A stretch of DNA of 26,048 bases from assembly GCA_026418655.1 (NCBI GenBank), contig JAOAAW010000043.1:1-26048 (forward strand), given 5' to 3'. The DNA is from a bacterium (GTDB lineage: Bacteria; Ratteibacteria; UBA8468; B48-G9; DTJG01). The first letter of the stretch is position 1, and the number at the start of each line of letters is the position of its first letter. Made by a program: the position numbers and the translations under genes. Positions 14,834 through 22,087 of this stretch are shown here, piece by piece. The notes beneath the pieces are model-generated. The model did not search any database, had not been told where the DNA came from, and worked only from the letters and a program-made list of their open reading frames with translations.

Positions 14834-17320
14834 TTATTTTGAATCTTTATTGACAACTTCTTCTGGAAGCATCAATTCCCATGTGTTTCTAGCAAAACAG
14901 CTCGGTACAGTCATTAGTACACAAACTCCGGTTCCCTGCTGTATTCTCCATATCTTACCATCTTCACCCTGTTCCACTGGTACACTAAAATATGCCTGGG
15001 TACCTGGGAAAGAATACACCTTTTTTCCTGAGGCATTTATAACTGTTCCCTGACCAGTGGAATAACCTCCAACAACCTTTGTGCCTTTAGGAACATAAAA
15101 CACAAAATTCCATCTGCCTGTCAAATGTGGTTGATTATCAAGAGCCGTAAAAATTGTCAGAGGTATCTTATCAATAAACTCTATTTTTGTACCTGCCATC
15201 CTGTCTGATACTTCTATCCAGTGAAGTCCCTGATATTTTGTTTTCAGGGCAACCTGGTGTTCCTGTTTATCTGGTGGAACATTTGCTTTGTCAACAAAGG
15301 TTGAAAATTCCTGCTCAGCCGGATAGAGTAAGATATCAACATTACCCCTGTCACCATAAATAAGGCCGCCTGTAATTTTAAGTTTTATTTCTGCCGGAGC
15401 TTTCTCAACCCAGATATAATAGAGGTTTCTTCCTCTTGTCTGGAACACAGGTGTGTCCTCTGGAATTTGTTGTGAAAGATTGAGTTTTGTTGCTGGAACA
15501 AATCTCATACTGAAGGAAACCGGCTTGAAATCAATAAGTTTGTTGTTTGCAATACCATCTTCAATGATTTGTTTGATTTCTTCTTCTGTGAATGGCTGGC
15601 TGTTTTTCCATGGATTTTTTCCTTCTGGTACATTCCATTTTGCTTCATCCGGGACCTTTACACTTTTGTCCCTGGCTGGCAGGTCTCTGTAAAGGGCAAG
15701 AGTATGAATCATACATGTGTCCTTTATTCGATATGCAAATTTTATGACATCTTCAAATGCCTGCTGTCTTGTTTCTCCACTTGTTGACGAATATTTTTTG
15801 AATAATTCAACATACCTGGTGTAGAGTACAAGGTCATTTATTCTTGCCTGAATGGATGGGTCTGCTGTTTTCTTTTTTGCCTCAGCGAGGGTTTTATACA
15901 TTCTGCCTATCAGGTCCTCTGTAAGAAGCGGTTTGTTATCCTTATCTATAAGGTTATAAAATTCTTCCATTTTATCCTTCGCAGGTCCAAACATTTTTTC
16001 AAGAAAATCCTTTTTCAATTCATCAACCTTTTTTGCTTCATCGGTGTCCCACAAAACTCTTGCTGCAATGTAGTAACCCAGACCACTTGGTCCCCAGTTA
16101 TCACTGGATTCTGCTGAAAGGAATCGTGCTCCTTTTTTATGAAAATCAGCAATACTGTTTGCAAGTGTTTTTACACCTGATGCTTTTGGTGAACCCGGCA
16201 AATCTCTATCCCACACATTTACACCATAGTACTCACGAATGCCAATCGTTGCTCCTTTTTTTGCCCATCCCTCTATTAGTTGGTCTACTGTATAGCCACC
16301 CCTGATAAATGCAGTTGCAACACTGATGATAACATTAGGGTGTACCCTGATATTGGGCGGTGGTGAATGAAGATTGTAAGCATACATTCCCACATATTTA
16401 TTCCCAAATTTTTTAGAAACTGCTTCAGCCACTTCATTTGCAAGAGTCAGTGCTCTGTCTGAGATGCTTCCCATCTTTGCACAATTCTCGCACTCACACC
16501 ATCCACCTCCATCACTTGGTTCCATTGATATTGAATCTGCATCAGGATTTTGTTCAAAGTATTTTATTGCATAGTCCACGACAAGTTTCCTCAGATCTGG
16601 ATTGGATATACAGAACTTTGATGATTTTCTTTCTCCACCAACAAGACCTAAATATTCAGGGTGTTTTTCGAACTCTGCCTTATTTTTCGCTATGATGTGA
16701 TCATAGGCATGGCCAGTGCTCAATGCAATACTGGATACTGCCCTGTTTTTCTTACACCAATTTTCATATAATGGTTTGTGTTCATTCCATGTTCCATAAC
16801 CATACCATATTCTTCTTGAATAGTAGTCAGGCACTTCCACTTTGTCTATGTTTATTGAAAGTTCTTCCTGCTTTGGGATATATTCCCATTTTGATGTCTG
16901 AAAAAACTGTCTGTACCCGAGTTGATAAAGTAAATCCCATACGCCATCCTCAACAGCAGTATCAGTGGCTCCAATTATGTAAATACCATTCTTATGCGAC
17001 CTTAAAACATATAATTCCCTTTTTGTCATATCTTTCTGGTCTGGTTTTTCTTTTAATTGAAGGGAAGGGAAATCTTCAAATCTTCCGACAGCTATTCCTT
17101 TTTTTCCATCACCAGAAACAATCTTAAACTGACAGTTTGCAATTTTACCGAGATACTCAGCAAGGTCTTTTGCTGCCTGTTTGGTTCTTTCAGTTGGACT
17201 TTCTGATATAACAATGTCTGTTAACGCTACTTTACCTTTTGCTATCTGAAATTTTTCTCCTGCATGAAGAAAATTTGCAATTATTACTACCATAACCACC
17301 AAAAACAATATCTTTTTCAT
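14834..17320 (-). CDS. Secreted DUF4838 protein, glycoside hydrolase-like (copy 2, first gene of operon)
   Basis: The protein is about 828 residues. The ATG at 17320 is preferred over the GTG at 17326 because AGGAG at 17326-17330 overlaps the GTG and lies 5 bases from the ATG. A signal peptide (MKKILFLVVMVVIIANFLHAG, cut after HAG) leads into a GH20b/GH67N-like domain (IAVGRFEDFP, YIIGATDTAVEDGVWDLLYQLG). The DUF4838 core follows, with STGHAYDH, LVGGERKSSKFCISNP, MEPSDGGGWCECENC and MYAYNLHSPPP. A helical part and a beta-rich C-terminus (FYVPKGTK, CFARNTWELMLPEE) complete a match, domain for domain, to the copy at 1658-4201. It is probably an extracytoplasmic glycosidase; chemistry and substrate are unproven. 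It is the promoter-proximal gene of the ten-gene operon, and a palindrome sits directly before its ribosome site. Confidence 0.87.
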   Translation of the reverse strand: MKKILFLVVMVVIIANFLHAGEKFQIAKGKVALTDIVISESPTERTKQAAKDLAEYLGKIANCQFKIVSGDGKKGIAVGRFEDFPSLQLKEKPDQKDMTKRELYVLRSHKNGIYIIGATDTAVEDGVWDLLYQLGYRQFFQTSKWEYIPKQEELSINIDKVEVPDYYSRRIWYGYGTWNEHKPLYENWCKKNRAVSSIALSTGHAYDHIIAKNKAEFEKHPEYLGLVGGERKSSKFCISNPDLRKLVVDYAIKYFEQNPDADSISMEPSDGGGWCECENCAKMGSISDRALTLANEVAEAVSKKFGNKYVGMYAYNLHSPPPNIRVHPNVIISVATAFIRGGYTVDQLIEGWAKKGATIGIREYYGVNVWDRDLPGSPKASGVKTLANSIADFHKKGARFLSAESSDNWGPSGLGYYIAARVLWDTDEAKKVDELKKDFLEKMFGPAKDKMEEFYNLIDKDNKPLLTEDLIGRMYKTLAEAKKKTADPSIQARINDLVLYTRYVELFKKYSSTSGETRQQAFEDVIKFAYRIKDTCMIHTLALYRDLPARDKSVKVPDEAKWNVPEGKNPWKNSQPFTEEEIKQIIEDGIANNKLIDFKPVSFSMRFVPATKLNLSQQIPEDTPVFQTRGRNLYYIWVEKAPAEIKLKITGGLIYGDRGNVDILLYPAEQEFSTFVDKANVPPDKQEHQVALKTKYQGLHWIEVSDRMAGTKIEFIDKIPLTIFTALDNQPHLTGRWNFVFYVPKGTKVVGGYSTGQGTVINASGKKVYSFPGTQAYFSVPVEQGEDGKIWRIQQGTGVCVLMTVPSCFARNTWELMLPEEVVNKDSK

Positions 17321-17325
17321 TTTCA

Positions 17326-17330
17326 CTCCT
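17326..17330 (-). promoter_or_regulatory. Ribosome binding site AGGAG fixing the start of the first operon gene
   Basis: AGGAG on the - strand lies 5 bases before the ATG at 17320. It overlaps the first base of an in-frame GTG at 17326, so GTG cannot be the start used with this site. Confidence 0.65.
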
Positions 17331-17334
17331 GGTT

Positions 17335-17350
17335 ATGCTCACATGAGCAT
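17335..17350. promoter_or_regulatory. 16-bp palindrome, candidate operator in the operon leader
   Basis: ATGCTCACATGAGCAT consists of perfect 7-base arms around two bases. The loop is too small for a stable RNA hairpin, so a dimeric repressor or activator site is more likely. It sits 4 bases upstream of the AGGAG ribosome site of the first DUF4838 gene, where a bound protein would block transcription elongation or initiation. A second copy was not noticed elsewhere in the window. Confidence 0.45.
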
Positions 17351-17442
17351 GTTTGTATATTTGACTTAATTTTAAGATAGAGTGAATTTTCTTGCAACAA
17401 TTGTCTGTTTGTCAATAAGACAGCAATCGCCATTGTATAGTT
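17351..17442. promoter_or_regulatory. Divergent promoter region, boxes uncertain
   Basis: This AT-rich stretch must drive the - strand operon and probably the + strand pair. On the - strand a perfect TTGACA occurs at 17410-17415, but the base run 17-18 further on (AGAAAA/GAAAAT) is a poor -10. On the + strand TTGACT (17361) and TTGCAA (17392) are followed only by weak -10 candidates. An imperfect symmetry, TGTCT (17402-17406) with AGACA (17418-17422), surrounds the TTGACA. No TPP (THI) box is visible. Confidence 0.3.
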
Positions 17443-17461
17443 TATAAATTCGTAATTTATA
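17443..17461. promoter_or_regulatory. 19-bp AT-rich palindrome, candidate operator
   Basis: TATAAATTCGTAATTTATA has perfect 8-base arms around CGT. It lies 64 bases upstream of the 17525 start and could be a regulator site or a cover for a -10-like TATAAA. As RNA the stem would be weak (all A-U). Confidence 0.4.
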
Positions 17462-17524
17462 CCTGATTCACCTGTTTGCCTTTTCTTCAGGGAGGCGTTA
17501 TATTATTTATGGAGGTGATGAAGT

Positions 17525-18211
17525 ATGAAGAGATTAGGTTTGTCTGTGGTGATACTGTTAATCTGTGGATTAACAATGGGAGGTGAGAAAAAAATGGAAG
17601 AGAATATTAAATGGTTAGGTCATTCAAGTATTTTGATTGAGAAGGACGGGAAAAATATCTATGTTGACCCGTGGAAAATTAAAGGAGGAAAAGCAGATTT
17701 AATTCTTATAACTCATTCTCACTACGACCATTGCAGTGTTGATGATATAAACAAGATTGCGGATGAAAAAACCACAGTTATAGCAACTCCTGATAGTCTG
17801 GCAAAAGTTAGCAAGGGTATTAAAAAAACAATTTCTCCAGGAGTAGAGATTGATCTTGGCTGGGTGAAAATTACTGGTGTACCTGCCTATAACCTCAATA
17901 AACAGTTTCATCCAAAATCAAACAACTGGGTTGGCTACATTATCAGGTTTGCTGATACCTCAATCTATATTGCAGGGGATACTGATTTTATTCCTGAAAT
18001 GAAAAATATCAAGGCAGACATTGTGATATTGCCTGTTGGTGGAGCCTATACTATGACCGCTGAAGAAGCAGCACAGGCAGTAAATACAATTAAACCAAAG
18101 ATTTCCATACCGATTCATTTCGGAGATATTGTTGGTTCAAGGACAGATGCTGAAAAATTTGCATCTCTTGTAAAAGGTGCACAGGTTAAAATTCTAACAA
18201 ACATGAGATGA
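17525..18211 (+). CDS. Metallo-beta-lactamase-fold hydrolase (UPF0173/UlaG-like) with signal peptide and possible second start
   Basis: The protein is 228 residues. The MBL core is complete: WLGHSSILI, VDPW, the zinc motif HSHYDH (64-69), GDTD (Asp152) and IPIHFGD (His198), with SRTDAEKF following, as in UPF0173 metal-dependent hydrolases. These resemble UlaG-type lactonases and RNase Z-like enzymes; the substrate is unknown. The first 20 residues (MKRLGLSVVILLICGLTMGG) form a credible signal peptide, which is unusual since the family is normally cytoplasmic. GGAGG at 17511-17515 serves this start. A second in-frame ATG at 17594 (Met24) gives the normal-length 205-residue family protein, and has its own strong site at 17578-17586. 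Both forms may be made. The gene diverges from the big operon across a 198-base control region. Confidence 0.85.
   Translation: MKRLGLSVVILLICGLTMGGEKKMEENIKWLGHSSILIEKDGKNIYVDPWKIKGGKADLILITHSHYDHCSVDDINKIADEKTTVIATPDSLAKVSKGIKKTISPGVEIDLGWVKITGVPAYNLNKQFHPKSNNWVGYIIRFADTSIYIAGDTDFIPEMKNIKADIVILPVGGAYTMTAEEAAQAVNTIKPKISIPIHFGDIVGSRTDAEKFASLVKGAQVKILTNMR
17578..17586 (+). promoter_or_regulatory. Internal ribosome binding site before Met24 of the MBL hydrolase
   Basis: GGGAGGTGA, inside the end of the signal-peptide coding stretch, is followed by GAAAAAA and the in-frame ATG at 17594. It is as strong as the site used for the upstream start at 17525, so a cytoplasmic short form is plausible. 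Confidence 0.5.
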
Positions 18212-18258
18212 TTGCCTTTTCCTGAAGAGAGAAAATGGAAACAAAAGGAGTGGTTCTC

Positions 18259-18281
18259 ATAAACTTTTTTATACAGTTTAT
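18259..18281 (+). other. Short inverted repeat between the MBL and lipoprotein genes
   Basis: ATAAACT (18259-18265) and AGTTTAT (18275-18281) are perfect arms around nine bases, extendable by one C-G pair. In the 118-base spacer this could be a weak terminator/attenuator or a regulator site for the lipoprotein gene. It has too little GC for a typical terminator. Confidence 0.25.
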
Positions 18282-18329
18282 GTCAAAATCTTTGGAAAGG
18301 TGATTTTTCACTAAAAACAGGGAGGAGAT

Positions 18330-18800
18330 ATGAAGAGGTTGCTGGTTGAGTGTATTGGGTTGGTAGTTCTGTCAGTAATTTTTGCTGGCTGCCAGACACC
18401 TATGAGTGGTTCAAGTTATGAAAGAAAGGAAGCAAGAAAATTGCAGACAGTTTACTATGGCACAGTTGTATCAGTAAAAGAAGTTACGATTCAGGGTGAG
18501 GCAGGAGCAGCTGGGACTATCACAGGCGCAGCGGCTGGAGCTGCCGTTGGTCACACTGTAGGTAAGGGTTCAGGAAAAACAGCAGCCACAATTATAGGTG
18601 GTGTGGCAGGTGCAGTGGCTGGTGGAGCAGTTGAGAAAAAACTAACAACAAAGCCAGGACTTGAGATTACTGTGAAATTGGAAGACGGTAGAACTGTTGC
18701 AATAATTCAGGAAAAAACAGCGCAGGACAATTTCAGACCAGGAGATGCGGTTCAGGTTATCTATGGTGCTGATGGTACTGCGAGGGTAAGACCAAAATAA
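18330..18800 (+). CDS. Glycine-zipper outer-membrane lipoprotein (SlyB/Pcp-like)
   Basis: The protein is 156 residues. It has a lipoprotein signal peptide with lipobox VIFAGC (acylated Cys21). A short linker follows, then a glycine/alanine-rich zipper (about 57-105: GAAGTITGAAAGAAVGHTVGKG, then GGVAGAVAGGAVEKK) that can form a two-helix membrane hairpin. The C-terminal beta domain has ITVKLEDGRTVAIIQ and RPGDAVQVIYG, as in SlyB/Pcp proteins, which stabilise the outer membrane. This implies a diderm envelope. The ribosome site GGGAGGAG just before the ATG is strong. It follows the MBL gene after 118 bases and may have its own promoter; no direct link to glycan use is evident. Confidence 0.85.
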   Translation: MKRLLVECIGLVVLSVIFAGCQTPMSGSSYERKEARKLQTVYYGTVVSVKEVTIQGEAGAAGTITGAAAGAAVGHTVGKGSGKTAATIIGGVAGAVAGGAVEKKLTTKPGLEITVKLEDGRTVAIIQEKTAQDNFRPGDAVQVIYGADGTARVRPK

Positions 18801-18802
18801 TT

Positions 18803-18820
18803 ATCTGTATTTTTGCAGAT
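18803..18820. terminator. Possible weak bidirectional terminator
   Basis: Only 20 bases separate the convergent lipoprotein and URO-D genes. They contain ATCTG (18803-18807) and CAGAT (18816-18820) around a T-rich eight-base loop. The stem is five pairs and the following T tracts are short, so this is tentative. Confidence 0.22.
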
Positions 18821-20026
18821 TTAGCCCTTCCACTTCCATACGGCCTCATACATTGCCATAATATTTTCTGGCGGAACATCCGGCTGGATATTGTGTAACT
18901 GGTTAAAGACAAATCCACCGCCTGGAGCAAGAACATTCAAACACTCCTGGACATGTTTTTTTACCTGTGCTGGCGTGGCATAAGGTAATACTTTCTGTGT
19001 ATCACAGCCACCGCCCCAGAAAGTCAGGTCTTTTCCAAATTCTTTTTTCAACCTGTCAAGTTCCATATTTCGGCATGTGAACTGGACAGGATTAAGAATA
19101 TCAACACCTATCTCTATCAGGTCTGGAATCAAATCGTAAACAGAACCATCTGTATGCAAAAACAGGTATTTACCTGAAACCTTCTTGATATGCTGGTATA
19201 TTTTTTTCTGATATGGCTTGACCATCTTTCTATAAAGTTCAGGAGATATCTGTGGTCCGTTCTGGGTACCTAAATCATCGTTCACATTAATAATATCCGT
19301 ATATGTACCAATGGCTGGATAATATCGGTTAAATCTTTCAATGTAGACATTCACAAGGTTATCCAAAATGCATTCTGCAAGAACAGGATTCAGAACCAAA
19401 TCAATCATAAACTGTTCAAAACCGCGAAGGAGTTGCCCGGCTGCAAAGACATGTATGGCAAAATTTCCCATCAGGCAATAATCAGTGTTTTCCCGAAGAG
19501 CCCTTGCCTGTTTGCCTATTTGTTCAAAACTCATATCACAGAAACCAGGCAGATCAAAGTTGCGAATATAATCTAAATTTTCTTCTATATCTGTTAAAGT
19601 TTCTGCTTTTGCTAATGGAGGTTCTCCTGGTTCAAAATAAAAGCCACCAGCAGGCATCTTCGCTACTATCTGATTATTTGAACCATAGACAATCTGAGAA
19701 CCATCAGGTAGTTTCACAGGATTCCATTTTTCTGGAATCTCACAGTGAGAGCCATCCGGCAAAGTAGATGGCTTCCATTTTTCTGGCTGAAATGGAACAG
19801 AAAGAACATCTGCACCAACTGCTTCCAAAACTTCGGTTTCCACCAAAACAACCTGTTGATAAGGGTCTATAATGCGCGTTTTCCCTTTATTTATCCCGAG
19901 GTATTGCTTGAGCTTATTGTAAGCAATACCAGTAATCCCGGTGGAATCCATTCCACCCAAATCAATTGGAATCCTATCAAATTGCTGATGTTTTAAGGAA
20001 GCAATTATCCTTTCTCTATGTGTCAT
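18821..20026 (-). CDS. URO-D family protein, MtaA/CmuA-like methyltransferase-type
   Basis: The protein is 401 residues, with no signal peptide. The start MTHRERIIASLKHQQFDRIPID is the classic opening of uroporphyrinogen decarboxylase-family proteins. Later motifs are GADVLSVPF, DDLGTQNGPQISPELYRKMVKPY (250-272), FLHTDGSVYDLIPDLIEIGVDILNP (289-313) and FWGGGCDTQKVLP (337-348). It is longer than HemE and has the His291...Cys341 pair that marks cobamide-dependent methyltransferase relatives (MtaA/MtbA), which bind zinc through H-x-C...C. Here the middle Cys is replaced, giving H-T-D...C. No corrinoid protein is nearby. Such proteins are greatly expanded in glycan-degrading uncultured bacteria, with unknown function. 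It is the last gene of the second run, 45 bases after the PHP gene. No good ribosome site is visible before its ATG. Confidence 0.85.
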   Translation of the reverse strand: MTHRERIIASLKHQQFDRIPIDLGGMDSTGITGIAYNKLKQYLGINKGKTRIIDPYQQVVLVETEVLEAVGADVLSVPFQPEKWKPSTLPDGSHCEIPEKWNPVKLPDGSQIVYGSNNQIVAKMPAGGFYFEPGEPPLAKAETLTDIEENLDYIRNFDLPGFCDMSFEQIGKQARALRENTDYCLMGNFAIHVFAAGQLLRGFEQFMIDLVLNPVLAECILDNLVNVYIERFNRYYPAIGTYTDIINVNDDLGTQNGPQISPELYRKMVKPYQKKIYQHIKKVSGKYLFLHTDGSVYDLIPDLIEIGVDILNPVQFTCRNMELDRLKKEFGKDLTFWGGGCDTQKVLPYATPAQVKKHVQECLNVLAPGGGFVFNQLHNIQPDVPPENIMAMYEAVWKWKG

Positions 20027-20071
20027 TTTTTAGCCAGCAAAAGAGTACACACCAGTTTAGGCACATATATA

Positions 20072-22084
20072 TTATTTAATTTTCCCGATATACGCAACCA
20101 TTGGTTGATACATGGGTAATGGGTCTTCAAATGAATTAAGAACAACCCAGGCAACAGAATCACTTTTTGTAATAAAAAAAGGATGCAAGAGAGAGCCAGC
20201 AAGGACAGTGCGGCAAATCTTGCCTTTATTATTGCAAAGTATAGCCCGAACACGGGATTCAGCGCAACGAATAACCTGCAGGTTCCTCATATCCTTTTCC
20301 AGTTCAAATTTTATGATGCCACTATTGCCAGTAGTAATGATATTTCCAATAAAAACCCTGTTGGTAATTCCACAGTTACCCCTTTCATTAAAAATACGAA
20401 CCACTATTTCAAGCATACTCTCTTTCGGAAGGGAAACCTCGTACCTGTCCCACCAGTGTGCGTTGCTACGTCGCAAAATGGTTTGACCGTTGACGAATAT
20501 TTCAATGTTTCCATCTGTGCCATCAAAGAAAAGAGCAGGATCGCCTTCGGATTTCGGAACCGTAAGATACGTCCGATAAATGACCTCGCCTTTATAATGT
20601 ATGGGTACAAGTCCTAAAACCTGAAGATTGGAACCAGCCTGAACCTTTTTCCATTTTCCATTTCCTGTTTTTATTTCCCAATTTTTAATCTCCCGGCCTA
20701 TACAAATTCTTGGAGAAAATTTCTGGGCTGCCAATTCTTCAATTTCTATCGTATTTTTCCCATAGTGCAGGAAAGGCGAAATATCACTATCAATTCCTGG
20801 ATGTAATGCTATTGGAAAACAATTGTTATTTATACGCAATACAACAGCCATCTGTTCTCCAAATTTCATTGCAACGGGTCTGATTTGTGTTATCCTGAAC
20901 CATGTTTCTTTGCAATCGCAATTTTTGCCATCGCAAAAAAGCCGCTGCTCTGGATGGAATGCTGATACTTTAAGAGTCTGCCAGTGACATCTGGATTCAT
21001 CTATTTTGAAAAGACTGTTACTCTTTTGCAGGGATAAAGGTACCAGCTTCCCTGAAAGTAGATTGGAATGTCGGTAGATATACCGAAGGGAAGCACATAG
21101 ATTCTTTGAACCGAAGAAAATACCCCGATAAAAAGCAGCAGTGCGACCTTTTGATACCTCTGATAGAATATCTTTTATATTCAACCTTGCAGTTCGGAGA
21201 TAGGTCCTTGCCATACCAATATCTTCGGCTAAATGACAGTCTGAAACCCCAAGAATTGGAATACAGCGATTTTGTTTCAACATCTGCCTTGCATAATTCC
21301 TGCCTTTTTCAGGTGCAGAGGATGCAAAATTGAATGCTTCCACACCAAATGCTCTTTTGTCCTTATTCACAAAATACTTTGAAGAAGTGGGATGCGCCTG
21401 AATGATTATATTATTTCCTGAAAGCCATTTTTTTAGTATCAAGTCTGGATCGCTATTATTCCTGATGCCTGAATTATGCCCAAGTATAAGAAGATGTGTT
21501 TCTTCATTATCCTTTATTTCCTGGCCGGTTAGAACAAGCAAGGCTCCTTGACTGTGCTTCCGGACAATTTGTGCTCCGGATGCTGTATTATGATCTGTAA
21601 TAGCCACTGCATCCAGACCCGCACGTATAGCCATAGAAAAGACATCCAGTGGTTTTAATTCGCCATCTGAAAGGGTTGTGTGAATATGAAAATCTGCTGC
21701 AAGAAGGTATTTTTGGGTGAGAAAGCAAAGGGTACGCTCAAGAAAAACAAGAGTGGAGAAAAAACCTTGATTATCCTTTCCTCCAATCCATATGGCGGAT
21801 TTTCCGCTGATATTCAAAAGATAGATGAAGCTTGAAGGTGAAATTCTCCAGAAATCTTCATTCAATTTATTTTTGATGCATTCTGGCAATTCATCCAATG
21901 TTCCAAGGACAAAAGAAAATTCATTTTCATTATGGGAACTTGTATGACCCTGAATACGATAAACTTTTTTCAGCAGACCTATAACGTCAGATACCTTTCT
22001 CCCCTTTTGAAGATTCCATATTGTTCTATTCCCTGGCTTAAAATCTTTTAAGAAATTGCTTGCAGGAAAGAAGAATACATACAT
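20072..22084 (-). CDS. Multidomain PHP-family phosphoesterase/hydrolase fused to glycosidase-type accessory domains
   Basis: The protein is 670 residues, with no signal peptide. Residues about 1-125 resemble the GH20b/GH67 N-terminal domain also present in both DUF4838 proteins: FVLGTLDELPE (58-68), IWIGGKDNQGFFSTLVFLERTL (98-119). A PHP domain follows with an intact metal set: HIH (His133, His135), Asp140, DH (Asp164, His165), Glu189, His197, His231, and SDCH (Asp282, His284). A Cys-rich insert lies at about 384-391. Residues about 468-582 look like a GH2-type sugar-binding jelly-roll: KWKKVQAGS, YKGEVIYRTYLTVP, ALFFDGTDGNIEIFVNGQ. PHP domains hydrolyse phosphate or other esters; here the substrate may be a sugar derivative (inference). 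It starts three bases after the GH38 stop. The architecture is unusual; the parts are clear but the function is unknown. Confidence 0.8.
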   Translation of the reverse strand: MYVFFFPASNFLKDFKPGNRTIWNLQKGRKVSDVIGLLKKVYRIQGHTSSHNENEFSFVLGTLDELPECIKNKLNEDFWRISPSSFIYLLNISGKSAIWIGGKDNQGFFSTLVFLERTLCFLTQKYLLAADFHIHTTLSDGELKPLDVFSMAIRAGLDAVAITDHNTASGAQIVRKHSQGALLVLTGQEIKDNEETHLLILGHNSGIRNNSDPDLILKKWLSGNNIIIQAHPTSSKYFVNKDKRAFGVEAFNFASSAPEKGRNYARQMLKQNRCIPILGVSDCHLAEDIGMARTYLRTARLNIKDILSEVSKGRTAAFYRGIFFGSKNLCASLRYIYRHSNLLSGKLVPLSLQKSNSLFKIDESRCHWQTLKVSAFHPEQRLFCDGKNCDCKETWFRITQIRPVAMKFGEQMAVVLRINNNCFPIALHPGIDSDISPFLHYGKNTIEIEELAAQKFSPRICIGREIKNWEIKTGNGKWKKVQAGSNLQVLGLVPIHYKGEVIYRTYLTVPKSEGDPALFFDGTDGNIEIFVNGQTILRRSNAHWWDRYEVSLPKESMLEIVVRIFNERGNCGITNRVFIGNIITTGNSGIIKFELEKDMRNLQVIRCAESRVRAILCNNKGKICRTVLAGSLLHPFFITKSDSVAWVVLNSFEDPLPMYQPMVAYIGKIK

Positions 22085-22087
22085 TTT

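Noticed and set aside
16723..17127. Open frame of 134 codons on the + strand opposite DUF4838
   Set aside because: It is an antisense frame without recognisable motifs; the DUF4838 frame on the other strand explains the conservation.
1658..17320. DUF4838 copies as a recent tandem duplication
   Set aside because: The proteins share domain order and motifs but differ widely elsewhere, and lie about 10 kb apart, so the duplication is ancient or the genes came separately.
17327..17524. Possible TPP riboswitch driving the thi4-containing operon
   Set aside because: The leader has no CTGAGA-type THI box or paired arms on either strand, and thi4 is the second gene, not the first.
19697..19786. Apparent duplication in the URO-D protein: PEKWKPSTLPDGS (81-93) and PEKWNPVKLPDGS (98-110)
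   Set aside because: The DNA copies differ at about 30% of positions and this region of the family often has two similar DG-turn hairpins, so it looks old or convergent rather than a recent event.
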